DNA of 64,000 nucleotides, taken from positions 62,001 to 126,000 of the forward strand of contig JARRQJ010000004.1 in the NCBI GenBank assembly GCA_037381915.1, written 5' to 3'. This DNA comes from JARRQJ01 sp037381915 (lineage in GTDB: Bacteria > Pseudomonadota > Gammaproteobacteria > DRLM01). The translations under genes were made by a program, and so were the position numbers. The notes beneath the pieces are model-generated. The model did not search any database. It saw only the letters and a program-made list of their open reading frames with translations, and had not been told where the DNA came from. Positions 37,172 through 49,603 of this stretch are shown here, one piece after another. The first letter of the stretch is position 1; every line of letters starts with the position of its first letter.

Positions 37172-37564
37172 TCATTTGTCCGGTACAACCGGCACATCCC
37201 CCGGCTTAGTCTGCGTTGTCGAACCGGCAGGGGACGGCTGAGAAGACGACTCGGGCTTGGTCGCCGGTGTCTTAGTCGCCGGCGTCGTGGGAGCCTGCGG
37301 CGCGACCAGTTCCGTCGCGCTTTTTATTTCTCGCTTTTGGGTCGAGGAAAACGCCAGTAATCCGGTAAGCACAAAGAACAATATGGCCAAGACCGCGGTT
37401 GCCCGCGTCAGAAACGAGGCGGAACCGCGGCTGCCGAATACCGTACTGGAGGCGCCGCTGCCGAACGCCGCACCCATGTCCGCGCCCTTTCCCTGCTGGA
37501 TCAACACCAAGGCGATCAGCGCCGCGGCCACCAGAATATGCACAACCAACAAAACCGTATGCAT
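37172..37564 (-). CDS. secG: Preprotein translocase subunit SecG
   Basis: Auxiliary SecYEG subunit with two membrane helices. The first is VLLVVHILVAAALIALVLIQ, followed by QQGKGADMGAAFGSGAS and FGSRGSASFLTRATAVLA, the classic SecG core. A Pro/Thr/Lys-rich tail extends the protein to 130 residues. The ATG at 37564 is preferred over an in-frame GTG one codon earlier. It lies between tpiA (28 nt) and tRNA-Leu. Confidence 0.93.
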   Translation of the reverse strand: MHTVLLVVHILVAAALIALVLIQQGKGADMGAAFGSGASSTVFGSRGSASFLTRATAVLAILFFVLTGLLAFSSTQKREIKSATELVAPQAPTTPATKTPATKPESSSQPSPAGSTTQTKPGDVPVVPDK

Positions 37565-37592
37565 CACTACACCCTATTTGATTACTCTCGAA

Positions 37593-38354
37593 CTATTGCG
37601 CCGCGTGGCAGATAGCCAAGAACTGCTCGGCGTCCAAGGAGGCGCCGCCTATCAGACCACCATCGATATCCGGCATGGAGAACAACTCGGCGGCGTTACC
37701 GGCCTTGACACTGCCGCCATATAAGATCCGCACACCGGCGGCGACTGCGGCATCATGTCCGGCAACGCGTTCCCGGATAAAGGCGTGAACGTCCTGCGCC
37801 TGCTGCGGCGTCGCCGTCCGGCCGGTACCGATGGCCCACACCGGCTCGTAGGCGATCACAGCCTCGCCTAAGGCCGCCGCTCCGCCTTCCTGCGCCAGGA
37901 TTGCGTCGAGCTGCCGGGCCACCACGGCCTCCGTCGTTCCGCTCTCGCGCTCCTCTAGTTGTTCACCCACGCACAGAATGGGGGTGAGACCGGCCGCTTG
38001 GGCGGCAAAAAACTTTCTGGCCACGATCTCGTCGCTGTCGCCATACATAGCGCGCCGCTCGGAGTGACCGACAATCACATGACTGCATCCCACATCCCGC
38101 AACATGGCGCCGGAGACCTCGCCGGTATAGGCCCCTTCCCCAGTCTCCGGACACACGTCCTGTCCGCCCAGGGCGATCTGTGTCCCCTGGAGCAGTTTCG
38201 CCACCTCCGCCAAATAAACGAAAGGCGGACACACCGCCACTTGAACGGCCCCTAGCGCCGTCACACCCTGCCTGACGGCCCCGACCAGATCGGTGGCGCT
38301 GCTGCGCGTCCCGTTCATTTTCCAATTTCCCGCGACCAGTGTCTGTCGCATCAC
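37593..38354 (-). CDS. tpiA: Triose-phosphate isomerase
   Basis: Interconverts dihydroxyacetone phosphate and glyceraldehyde 3-phosphate. All active-site motifs are present: AGNWKMNG (Lys), VIVGHSERR (His), IAYEPVWAIGTG (Glu) and the phosphate loop ILYGGSVKAGNA. At 253 residues it is full length. A second ATG one codon in is an equal start choice. It is followed at once by secG, and preceded by glmM after ~100 nt. Confidence 0.96.
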   Translation of the reverse strand: MMRQTLVAGNWKMNGTRSSATDLVGAVRQGVTALGAVQVAVCPPFVYLAEVAKLLQGTQIALGGQDVCPETGEGAYTGEVSGAMLRDVGCSHVIVGHSERRAMYGDSDEIVARKFFAAQAAGLTPILCVGEQLEERESGTTEAVVARQLDAILAQEGGAAALGEAVIAYEPVWAIGTGRTATPQQAQDVHAFIRERVAGHDAAVAAGVRILYGGSVKAGNAAELFSMPDIDGGLIGGASLDAEQFLAICHAAQ

Positions 38355-38458
38355 GCCCCCATAAGCTCAAAAATGGCGCTCAAGAATACCCATACGCTTG
38401 TTAGAAATCAATTTTGCCTTGACGCCGCCCCCAGGCCCCGTCGGCAAGAGGGGCGCTG

Positions 38459-39820
38459 TCAGCCGTTGACCGCCGCGCGTGCCACCACGTCGGCCAGCTG
38501 GTTAGCCAAGGACTGCACTTGCCCCGAGTCCGGCCCTTCCACCATGACACGGATCACCGGCTCCGTACCCGAGGGACGCAGCAAGACCCGCCCCTCTTCG
38601 TGAAGCGCACTCAACACATCCTGATAAGCTTCTTGAATCATGGAGGATTTGGCGACATCGAAGCCCGGCACAACCGGAACGTTGACCATACACTGGGGAT
38701 ATTTAATCATCCCTTTCTTCAATTCGTACAGAGAACGGCCGCTCTTGAGAATCTCGACCAGCACCTGCAGGGCCGAGACGATGCCGTCACCGGTACTGGT
38801 CCGGTCCAGGCAAATGATATGGCCGGAGGATTCCCCGCCGAGGGTCCAGCCGCCGGCGCGCAGCATCTCCATGACGTAGCGGTCCCCCACCGCCGCCCGC
38901 TTGAGTTCGATGCCCAGGCTGCGCAAGGCCTGCTCCAGACCGAAATTGCTCATCAAGGTCCCCACCACCGCGCCGTTGAGAATACCGGCCTGGGAACGGG
39001 ACTGGGCTATAATGAACAGCAACTCGTCACCGTCCACCACCTCACCCTTGTGGTCGACCATCATTACGCGGTCACCATCGCCGTCCAGGGCGATCCCCAA
39101 ATCGGCGCCATGCTCCAGAACCGCCATCTGGGTCGCCTTGGGATGGGTGGAACCACACTCCTGATTGATGTTGAATCCGTCCGGATTGACGCCGATGGGA
39201 ATCACTTCCGCCCCCAATTCCTCGAAGACGCTCGGCGCCACGTGATAGGTGGCACCATGGGCGCAGTCCACCACGATTTTCATGTCGCGAAACTCCGTGG
39301 CGGAGGGAATGGTGCCTTTGCAGAACTCGATATAGCGTCCCGCCGCATCGCTGACCCGCTCCGCTTTGCCCAATTCGGCGGAATCCACCGTGTGCATGGG
39401 TCGGTCCAACTCCGCCTCGATAGCCGCCTCGATCTCGTCGGCGAGCTTTACCCCTTGCGCGGAAAAGAACTTGATACCGTTGTCGTAATAGGGGTTGTGC
39501 GAAGCGCTGATGACGATCCCCGCCTGGGCATGCAGGGTGCGGGTAAGATACGCGATGGCCGGGGTGGGCATGGGCCCCAACAGGCGGATGTCTACGCCCG
39601 CCGCCGACAAACCGGCCTGCAGGGCGGACTCGAACATATAGCCCGACAAACGGGTGTCCTTGCCGATGAGCACCTTACTCGCCCCGGCCTGGGTCTTGGC
39701 CAGCACCCGGCCGGCCGCCCAACCCAATTTGAGAACGAACTCGGCGTTGATGGGCGATTCCCCCACCCTGCCACGAATACCGTCCGTACCGAAATAGCGC
39801 CTGCGCGAGGGCTCTGCCAT
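38459..39820 (-). CDS. glmM: Phosphoglucosamine mutase
   Basis: Converts glucosamine 6-phosphate to the 1-phosphate for UDP-GlcNAc and cell-wall synthesis. N-terminal YFGTDGIRGRVG, active serine in SASHNPYYDNG, Mg-binding ALDGDGDRVMMVD, sugar-binding GGESSGHI and C-terminal phosphate site RPSGTEPVIRVM are all intact. The 453-residue length is usual. It lies in the ftsH-folP-glmM order common in gammaproteobacteria. Confidence 0.96.
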   Translation of the reverse strand: MAEPSRRRYFGTDGIRGRVGESPINAEFVLKLGWAAGRVLAKTQAGASKVLIGKDTRLSGYMFESALQAGLSAAGVDIRLLGPMPTPAIAYLTRTLHAQAGIVISASHNPYYDNGIKFFSAQGVKLADEIEAAIEAELDRPMHTVDSAELGKAERVSDAAGRYIEFCKGTIPSATEFRDMKIVVDCAHGATYHVAPSVFEELGAEVIPIGVNPDGFNINQECGSTHPKATQMAVLEHGADLGIALDGDGDRVMMVDHKGEVVDGDELLFIIAQSRSQAGILNGAVVGTLMSNFGLEQALRSLGIELKRAAVGDRYVMEMLRAGGWTLGGESSGHIICLDRTSTGDGIVSALQVLVEILKSGRSLYELKKGMIKYPQCMVNVPVVPGFDVAKSSMIQEAYQDVLSALHEEGRVLLRPSGTEPVIRVMVEGPDSGQVQSLANQLADVVARAAVNG

Positions 39821-39954
39821 GCTTATCCCTCCCTCTGGAAAGTTAAAGAATTTTCATCGTGGGCATCCGAGAAACGGGAAGCGGCCCGAAATAGCAACAA
39901 CGCATCTTGTCATTGTGTACATAACGTCTCGGCGCCGGTAAATCCAAACCCCTA

Positions 39955-40791
39955 TTACGACGCCGATCTGACGGCGGCGACCATCTCAATGGCTTGCACC
40001 GTAGCGCCCACATCATGGGCGCGGATTATCGCCGCCCCCTGCCATACCGCTATGGCGGCGAGGGCAATACTACCATAGAGCCGTTCCGCCACCCCCACAT
40101 CCACCACCGCCCCGATCAGGGACTTGCGCGACACCCCTACCACCATGGGCAATGCCAGGGCACTGAACTCTTGCAGGTGATTGAGCAATTGCAGGTTATG
40201 CTCCAAGCCTTTGCCGAAACCGAACCCCGGATCGATCAGCAAACGCCGGCGGGCGATCCCCCCCTGCTCGCAGGCCTCCACGCGTTGCCGTAAAAAATCA
40301 CCGATTTCACGCACCACGTCGCTGTAATGCGGCGCGGCCTGCATGGTGCGCGGCTCGCCCTGCATATGCATGAGACACACCGGCACCTCCAGCTGCGCGG
40401 CGAGCGCGACGGCCCCCTCCTCCCGCAAGGCGCGGACATCGTTGATCATCCCCGCGCCCGCGGCCACCGCCGCCCGCATCACCGCCGGCTTGCGGGTATC
40501 GATAGAGATCACCACCGGCAGTTCGTCGGCGATGGCCGCGATCACCGGAATGACCCGCCGCAATTCCTCCTCTGCGGATACCGGTGCCGCGCCGGGACGG
40601 GTGGACTCACCGCCCACATCGATGATCGCCGCCCCCTCCGCCACCATCCGCCGGGCCTGGGCCAGCGACGCCTCGGGCGTGACGAAGCGCCCGCCGTCCG
40701 AAAAGGAATCCGGCGTCACGTTGAGCACCCCCATCACCTGGGGCCGGGTCAAATCCAGGTTTTTACCGGCGCAGTCGAGAACCGTATTCAT
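39955..40791 (-). CDS. folP: Dihydropteroate synthase
   Basis: Joins p-aminobenzoate to hydroxymethyl-dihydropterin diphosphate in folate synthesis. Motifs: MGVLNVTPDSFSDGG, IIDVGGESTRPGA, SIDTRKPAVMRAA, and LIDPGFGFGKGLEHN. The protein has 278 residues. A strong terminator-like hairpin lies between ftsH and folP, so folP may have its own promoter or depend on read-through. Confidence 0.95.
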   Translation of the reverse strand: MNTVLDCAGKNLDLTRPQVMGVLNVTPDSFSDGGRFVTPEASLAQARRMVAEGAAIIDVGGESTRPGAAPVSAEEELRRVIPVIAAIADELPVVISIDTRKPAVMRAAVAAGAGMINDVRALREEGAVALAAQLEVPVCLMHMQGEPRTMQAAPHYSDVVREIGDFLRQRVEACEQGGIARRRLLIDPGFGFGKGLEHNLQLLNHLQEFSALALPMVVGVSRKSLIGAVVDVGVAERLYGSIALAAIAVWQGAAIIRAHDVGATVQAIEMVAAVRSAS

Positions 40792-40903
40792 CGTTCACTC
40801 GCTAGCGGCTGCGGAACATAATGTCGCGGCTGAATGACCACCGACTCGATACGTACTTAAATGACTCGGCGTCTTTGCGGCTAAGACATCCCGAGCCCAA
40901 CGC

Positions 40904-40934
40904 CAAAAACAAAACGCCCCGCATCGCGGGGCGT
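40904..40934 (-). terminator. Rho-independent terminator after ftsH
   Basis: On the minus strand, ACGCCCCGC-GAT-GCGGGGCGT forms a 9-bp stem with a 3-nt loop, followed by TTTTGTTTTT. It starts about 38 nt after the ftsH stop. This is a textbook intrinsic terminator separating ftsH from folP. Confidence 0.85.
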
Positions 40935-40972
40935 CGCTTATAATATTGGGGGTATCAGCTCTCAGCCCATTA

Positions 40973-42907
40973 TTAATGTTGCTCAGCGGGTGGCCCGGCG
41001 ATCTTGCCGCCATCCACGTCGCCGCTGCTCTTCCCGGGACTGGACACCGGCGCCCCGCGACCGGATGAAGAACCCGAGTCCGGACCCCAATCCTTGGGCG
41101 GACGGGGTTCGTGGCCGGCCATGATGTCGGCGATCTGGTCACTGTCGATGGTCTCGTACTTGATCAGGGCCTGGGCCATCACATGCAGCTTGTCCATGTT
41201 CTCGGTCAAAATCCGCTTGGCACGCTCGTAATTGCGGTTAACGACGGTGCGGATCTCCTCATCGATGGCCTTGGCGGTCTCGTCCGCCATCATCTTGTGC
41301 TGGGTTACGGAATGGCCCAGAAACACCTCCCCTTCCTCATCGCTGTAGGTCAGTGGGCCGAGGCGTTCCGAGAGGCCCCACTTGGTCACCATATTGCGCG
41401 CGATTTCGGTGGTACGCTGGATATCATTGGAAGCGCCGGTGGTCACCGCGTCGACACCGAAGATCAGTTCTTCGGCGAGGCGCCCGCCCATCATGCTGGA
41501 GATCTGGCTTTCCAGACGCTGCTTACTGTAACTATGACGATCCTCCTCCGGCAGGAACATGGTCACGCCCAGCGCACGCCCGCGGGGGATGATACTCACC
41601 TTGTGCACCGGATCGTGGGACGGCACCGACAAGCCGACGATGGCGTGTCCCGCCTCGTGGTAGGCGGTAAGCTTCTTCTCTTCCTCGTTCATCACCATGG
41701 AACGCCGTTCCGCGCCCATCATAATCTTGTCCTTGGCCTTTTCGAAGTCGAGCATGTCCACCACGCGCTTGTTGGCGCGCGCCGCGAACAAGGCCGCTTC
41801 ATTTACCAGATTGGCGAGATCGGCGCCGGAAAATCCAGGCGTGCCGCGGGCGATGATGCTGGGCTGTACGTCGTCGGAGATGGGCACCTTGCGCATGTGC
41901 ACCTTGAGAATCTGTTCGCGGCCGCGCACGTCGGGCAAGGGCACCACCACCTGACGGTCGAAACGGCCGGGGCGCAACAAGGCGGGATCGAGCACGTCGG
42001 GGCGGTTGGTGGCGGCGATGACGATGATGCCTTCGCTGCCTTCGAAACCGTCCATCTCCACCAGCAACTGGTTGAGGGTCTGTTCGCGCTCGTCGTGGCC
42101 GCCGCCCAGACCGGCTCCGCGATGACGGCCCACCGCATCGATTTCGTCGATGAAAATGATGCACGGGGCGTGTTTCTTGGCCTGCTCGAACATATCGCGG
42201 ACCCGGGCCGCACCTACGCCCACGAACATCTCCACGAAGTCCGAACCGGAGATGGAAAAGAACGGCACCTTGGCCTCGCCTGCGATGGCCTTAGCCAACA
42301 GGGTCTTACCGGTACCGGGGGAACCCACCATCAATACGCCACGGGGGATCTTGCCGCCGAGCTTCTGAAACTTGCTGGGATCGCGGAGGAATTCCACCAG
42401 TTCGCCCACTTCCTCCTTGGCCTCTTCCACGCCGGCCACATCGGCGAAGGTCACCTTGACCTGATCCTCGCCGTGCATGCGCGCGCGGCTGCGCCCGAAG
42501 GACATGGCGCCGCGACCGCCGCCGCCGCCCTGCATCTGGCGCATGAAGTAAATCCACACGGCGATGAGCAGCAGCATGGGGAACCAGGAAATGAACATCT
42601 GCATCAACAGACTCTGCTGCTGTTGCGGGCGGGCCTTGATTACCACGCCCTTGTTGAGCAATTCATCCACCAAACCGGCATCGCCGGGGCTGTAGGTGAC
42701 GAAGTCGCCTCCGCCCAGGCGCTTGCCCTGGATGGTATGGCCCTCGATCATGACCTCGCTAACCTGGCCTTGGCGCACTTCCTGGATGAAGTCGGAATAC
42801 GGAACCTGCTTGGCCGAGATCTGCGGCGGTCCGAAGCTGTTGAAGACGGACATCAACACAATCGCGATGACCACCCACAAGATGAGATTTTTTGCCATGT
42901 CACTCAA
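40973..42907 (-). CDS. ftsH: ATP-dependent zinc metalloprotease FtsH
   Basis: Membrane-anchored AAA+ protease that degrades regulatory and misfolded membrane proteins. Two N-terminal helices flank a periplasmic segment (residues ~5-125). The AAA domain has Walker A GSPGTGKT, Walker B CIIFIDEIDAVG and the SRH region DPALLRPGRFDRQ. The zinc site is HEAGH, with the third ligand in the DAVTTGASNDIQRTT region. At 644 residues it has the usual length, with a flexible Gly/Ser/Pro tail. It follows rlmE, as in many gammaproteobacteria. Confidence 0.96.
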   Translation of the reverse strand: MSDMAKNLILWVVIAIVLMSVFNSFGPPQISAKQVPYSDFIQEVRQGQVSEVMIEGHTIQGKRLGGGDFVTYSPGDAGLVDELLNKGVVIKARPQQQQSLLMQMFISWFPMLLLIAVWIYFMRQMQGGGGGRGAMSFGRSRARMHGEDQVKVTFADVAGVEEAKEEVGELVEFLRDPSKFQKLGGKIPRGVLMVGSPGTGKTLLAKAIAGEAKVPFFSISGSDFVEMFVGVGAARVRDMFEQAKKHAPCIIFIDEIDAVGRHRGAGLGGGHDEREQTLNQLLVEMDGFEGSEGIIVIAATNRPDVLDPALLRPGRFDRQVVVPLPDVRGREQILKVHMRKVPISDDVQPSIIARGTPGFSGADLANLVNEAALFAARANKRVVDMLDFEKAKDKIMMGAERRSMVMNEEEKKLTAYHEAGHAIVGLSVPSHDPVHKVSIIPRGRALGVTMFLPEEDRHSYSKQRLESQISSMMGGRLAEELIFGVDAVTTGASNDIQRTTEIARNMVTKWGLSERLGPLTYSDEEGEVFLGHSVTQHKMMADETAKAIDEEIRTVVNRNYERAKRILTENMDKLHVMAQALIKYETIDSDQIADIMAGHEPRPPKDWGPDSGSSSGRGAPVSSPGKSSGDVDGGKIAGPPAEQH

Positions 42908-42992
42908 AGGTCGCTACCTCTCATAAACACGCCGTCTTGGCCCCAACATCCCCTACGACCGCGATCGGCAATATCGTCAAATTTAGACCTTA

Positions 42993-43613
42993 TTACAAAA
43001 CGAAGTCCTTGGCTAGCATATAAACTTCTCGGCTTGAAGGGCGTGACGCTTTAGGCTTGCGTGTTACCACCGTCTTAAAGGAACACTGCAATTCACGCCT
43101 GAACTCATCGATGCCTTCCCCTTGAAAAGCCTTCACAAGTAAGGCCCCGCCGGGGGCCAGGACCTTTCTCGCCAAATCCAGGGCCAATTCGGCCAGATAC
43201 ATCGCCCGCGGCTGATCGACGGCGCGCATACCAGAGATATTGGGGGCCATATCGGAAATTACAAGATCCACCCGCTGTTCCCCCACCAAATCCAGTAGTT
43301 GCGCGAAAACCACCTCTTCACGAAAATCCCCGCAAATAAACCCCACGCTTGGCAGGGGATCCATGGGCAGGATATCCAGGGCGATCACCCGCCCCCGGGC
43401 GCCGACGCCGCTCGCCGCCACCTGGGTCCAGCCACCGGGCGCCGCCCCCAGGTCGATGACCGTCATCCCCGGGCGCAGGATATGGTCACGGTCGTTGATC
43501 TCCAGCAATTTGAACGCCGCCCGCGAGCGATAACCCGCCTGCTGAGCCTGATGCACATAGCGATCGTCGAAGTGCCGCCGCAACCAGCGCCCGCTGCTCT
43601 TAGACCGGGCCAT
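42993..43613 (-). CDS. rlmE: 23S rRNA 2'-O-methyltransferase RlmE (FtsJ)
   Basis: Methylates U2552 of 23S rRNA with S-adenosylmethionine during 50S maturation. The SAM motif VIDLGAAPGGWTQVA and the catalytic K-D-K-E set (SRAAFKLLE, ISDMAPN, LLVKAFQG, REVYML) are visible. The ATG at 43613 (MARSKSSGRW) fits the family; codons upstream to 43673 lack homology. It is upstream of ftsH and divergent from yhbY. Confidence 0.93.
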   Translation of the reverse strand: MARSKSSGRWLRRHFDDRYVHQAQQAGYRSRAAFKLLEINDRDHILRPGMTVIDLGAAPGGWTQVAASGVGARGRVIALDILPMDPLPSVGFICGDFREEVVFAQLLDLVGEQRVDLVISDMAPNISGMRAVDQPRAMYLAELALDLARKVLAPGGALLVKAFQGEGIDEFRRELQCSFKTVVTRKPKASRPSSREVYMLAKDFVL

Positions 43614-43743
43614 GGCCCCTGTCACATCCAGGACAAGGGTCGGGGCACGACCCGCCACGCACCGGCCCGGCAACGGTCACGCCCGTCCCGTCCTTTCCGA
43701 TGTTGAGAACCTTGCGTCCCATTCCGGACCGAACGGTGATCGG

Positions 43744-43752
43744 TGCTATACT
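43744..43752 (+). promoter_or_regulatory. Possible extended -10 promoter of yhbY
   Basis: TGCTATACT reads as an extended -10 element (TGN-TATACT). It lies 35 nt before the yhbY start, in the gap between the divergent rlmE and yhbY genes. No good -35 is visible, which extended -10 promoters tolerate. Confidence 0.35.
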
Positions 43753-43786
43753 TTGCGGCCTTTTCAACCTCGAACCCATCACGGCA

Positions 43787-44086
43787 ATGTCGTCACTCAC
43801 GGAAAAACAGAAACATTATTTGCGCGGCCTGGGCCACACACTCGGCGCGGTGGTCATGGTCGGCACAGCCGGCTATACCCCGGCGGTGCGCAATGAACTC
43901 GATCTATCCTTGTCCCGCCACGAACTGCTCAAGGTGCGGGTCAGCGTCGGCGACCGGGCGGCGCGGGACGCGTTGATCGAGCAAATGTGCGCCGACAGCG
44001 CCGCGCAACTGGTACAGCGCATCGGCAACATCGCCTTGCTCTACCGCCGTAACCCGAAAAAACCCCGGGTCACGCTGCCCTCTTGA
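43787..44086 (+). CDS. yhbY: YhbY-type RNA-binding protein (CRM domain)
   Basis: A 99-residue single CRM-domain protein associated with pre-50S ribosomes. LTEKQKHYLRGLGHTLGAVV, the VGTAGYTPAVRNELDLSLSRHELLKVRV core and IGNIALLYRRNPKKP near the end match the family. The ATG at 43787 is chosen; the frame is open before it but lacks homology. It sits divergent from rlmE, next to greA and DUF4149 as in many relatives. Confidence 0.93.
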   Translation: MSSLTEKQKHYLRGLGHTLGAVVMVGTAGYTPAVRNELDLSLSRHELLKVRVSVGDRAARDALIEQMCADSAAQLVQRIGNIALLYRRNPKKPRVTLPS

Positions 44087-44111
44087 ATAGAATCATATTT
44101 AGAACAGTCCA

Positions 44112-44564
44112 TCACCGTCCCGCGGGGCGACCACCCGTAGCGGCCACCAGCAACAGACCCAACACGCTCACCACCAGATAGATGACCGAAGAAATACCGT
44201 GCAGGCGGCCGAAGCGGGGGCCCAAGGACCCGCCCGCCGCCGCCACCTGGGTCTTCAGCGCCGCCATCTGCGGCTGAATCACGAACAGGATCACCGCCAT
44301 GCCCAGCATCATGAGGGCGATCACCCCGACCCGCCATGAACGATACCAGCCCCGCCCGCGCCCCAGGGCCGCGCCCAGGATCAACAGGGCCCCGCACACC
44401 AAACCGATGCCGTTGATAATGGTGAACATGGGGGCGGCTGCCTCCCCCGCCAGGGTCCGGTCCAATGTGTGGAACAGCACCGGCGCCGCAAGGAAACCGA
44501 TGGCCCACAGTCCTCCCACCCACAGAGTGAGGATAATTCGTTCACCAATATAGAAATGACGCAT
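44112..44564 (-). CDS. DUF4149 family membrane protein
   Basis: A 150-residue protein with four hydrophobic helices. The N-terminal ILTLWVGGLWAIGFLAAPVLF and the RFGRLHGISSVIYLVV motif in the last third are typical of DUF4149. No function is established. Position between greA and yhbY is common in gammaproteobacteria. It convergently abuts yhbY with only 25 nt between stops. Confidence 0.85.
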   Translation of the reverse strand: MRHFYIGERIILTLWVGGLWAIGFLAAPVLFHTLDRTLAGEAAAPMFTIINGIGLVCGALLILGAALGRGRGWYRSWRVGVIALMMLGMAVILFVIQPQMAALKTQVAAAGGSLGPRFGRLHGISSVIYLVVSVLGLLLVAATGGRPAGR

Positions 44565-44602
44565 AGCGTTGAGTCGTCGGCCCGGGCGTTCCCTGGCGAG
44601 CC

Positions 44603-45078
44603 TTAGATGTAATGCACCGCCACGATTTCATAATGACGATCACCGGCCGGGGCCTTGACCACCGCCAGCTCACCTTCTTCCTTGCCGATCAAGGCCCGGG
44701 CGATGGGCGAACTGACCGAGATCTTGTTTTGCTTGATGTCCGCCTCCAGGTCGCCGACGATCTGATAGGTGACTTGCTCGCCGCTCTCTTCATCCGTCAG
44801 ATCGACGGTGGTGCCGAACACCACCTTGCCGTTGGCGTTCAAGGTGGTGACATCAATGATCTGCGCGGTGCTCAATTGCGACTCGATGTCGTTGATGCGG
44901 CCTTCGATGAAAGACTGCTGTTCCTTCGCAGCGTGATACTCCGCGTTCTCCTTCAGATCGCCGTGGGCCCGCGCCTCGGCGATGGCATTGATGATCCGCG
45001 GCCGCTCTACGGACTTCAGTCGTTGCAATTCCTCGCGGAGCTTCACCGCGCCCGCGGCTGTGAGAGGTACCTTACTCA

Positions 45079-45082
<4 letters not shown>
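44603..45082 (-). CDS. greA: Transcription elongation factor GreA
   Basis: Rescues backtracked RNA polymerase by stimulating transcript cleavage. The N-terminal coiled coil (PLTAAGAVKLREELQRLKSVERPRI) carries the acidic tip in GDLKENAEYHAAKEQQSF. The C-terminal FKBP-like domain includes VVFGTTVDLTDEESGE and SPIARALIGKEEGE. Two adjacent ATGs (45082 and 45079) both overlap or touch the carB stop, so translation is coupled. Confidence 0.96.
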
Positions 45083-48286
<3,204 letters not shown>

Positions 48287-48294
<8 letters not shown>

Positions 48295-49459
48295 ACTCTT
48301 CAGGTGTTTTAGCGTGTTGCTTGTGGTCCTTGACCAATTGCACAAAATGGTCAAACAGGTTCGCCGCGTCGTGGGGACCGGGACTGGCCTCCGGATGTCC
48401 CTGGAATCCGAACACCGGTCTGTCGGTGTAATGCAGTCCCTGCAGGGTGCCGTCGAACAGGGAGCGGTGGGTGATACGTACATTGCCCGGCAGGCTGGCC
48501 TCGTCCACAGCGAAGCCATGGTTCTGGCTGGTGATCATCACCCGCTGGGAGGCGATGTCCAGGACCGGATGATTGGCACCGTGGTGGCCGAACTTCATCT
48601 TCACGGTCCGGGCACCGCCGGCCAGACCCAGGAGTTGGTGACCCAGGCAGATACCGAAAACCGGCAAACCGGTGGCGACGATCTCGCGAATCGCGGCAAT
48701 TGCGTAGTCGCAGGGCTCCGGATCACCGGGACCGTTGGACAGGAACACGCCGTCGGGCTGCATGGCTAACACCTCGGCGGCCGGTGTCTGCGCCGGCACC
48801 ACGGTCAAACGGCAACCGCGATCCACCAGCATGCGCAGAATGTTGCGCTTGACACCGAAATCGTAGGCGACGATGTGGTGAAACAAGTATTCTTCCACCG
48901 GGCGCGGCGATTCGGGCAGGCCACCATTGAGAGTCCAACTACCCTGCTGCCACTCGTAACGCTCCTCCACGCTGACCACCTGGGCCAGATCCATGCCTTT
49001 CAAACCGGGAAATTCGCGCGCGGCGGCCAGAGCCGCCTGCTCGTCCAGATCATCACCCGCCACGATGCAGCCGTTTTGCGCACCCTTTTCGCGAAGAATG
49101 CGGGTAAGTTTCCGGGTGTCGATGCCGGCGATGGCCACCACCTGGTTGCGGCGCAGATAATCGCCCAGAGACTCCCGTGACCGCCAGTTGCTGTCAACCA
49201 CCGGCACGTCACGCACCACCAGACCGCTGGCGAAAACCCGGGCCGCCTCTTCATCCTCGCTGTTAGTACCGACGTTGCCGATATGGGGATAGGTCAGAGT
49301 AACGAGCTGACGGCAATAAGATGGATCGGTGAGTATTTCCTGATAACCGCTGAGGGCGGTGTTGAACACCACTTCACCGATGGTCTGCCCCGAGGCGCCA
49401 ATGGCCTCCCCGCGAAAGACAGTCCCGTCTTCTAGGGCCAACAGGGCTGAGTGACGCAC
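48287..49459 (-). CDS. carA: Carbamoyl-phosphate synthase small subunit
   Basis: Glutamine amidotransferase subunit feeding ammonia to CarB. N-terminal ALLALEDGTVFRGEAIGA and FNTALSGYQEILTDPSY are family marks. The GATase domain has the nucleophile in FGICLGHQLLGLAGG and the His/Glu pair in GFQGHPEASPGP. The best start is a GTG at 49459, preceded by CCGGAGG with 6-nt spacing; the ATG at 49480 has none. A strong nested hairpin lies 28 nt upstream of this start. Confidence 0.95.
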
Positions 49460-49486
49460 GTTTAACCTCCGGATCTGCATATACAA

Positions 49487-49520
49487 AGCGGGAGGGAGCT
49501 TTGTAAAGCCGCCTCCCGCT
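49487..49520 (-). promoter_or_regulatory. Nested stem-loop in the carA leader
   Basis: AGCGGGAGG (49487-49495) pairs with CCTCCCGCT (49512-49520), enclosing a second stem GCTTT-GT-AAAGC. Read on the minus strand it lies just upstream of the carA ribosome site and is followed by TTTGTATAT. It could attenuate or stabilise the carAB message, or terminate transcription from the upstream inserted genes. This is inference. Confidence 0.45.
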
Positions 49521-49603
49521 CAAAAAACGGACAGACTACAACTGTATGCAGGACCGAATTGTAACGTAAGCGCAGGGGTGGTGTCCATGTAAGGCACGGG
49601 ATT

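Noticed and set aside
38519..40078. 519-codon plus-strand frame opposite glmM and folP
   Set aside because: It crosses two intact housekeeping genes on the other strand and has no domain.
41111..43054. 647-codon plus-strand frame opposite ftsH
   Set aside because: Antisense shadow of ftsH with biased His/Gly/Ala composition; no homology is recognisable.
48295..48519. Upstream extension of carB
   Set aside because: These codons are carA sequence in another frame; CarB homology starts at 48294.
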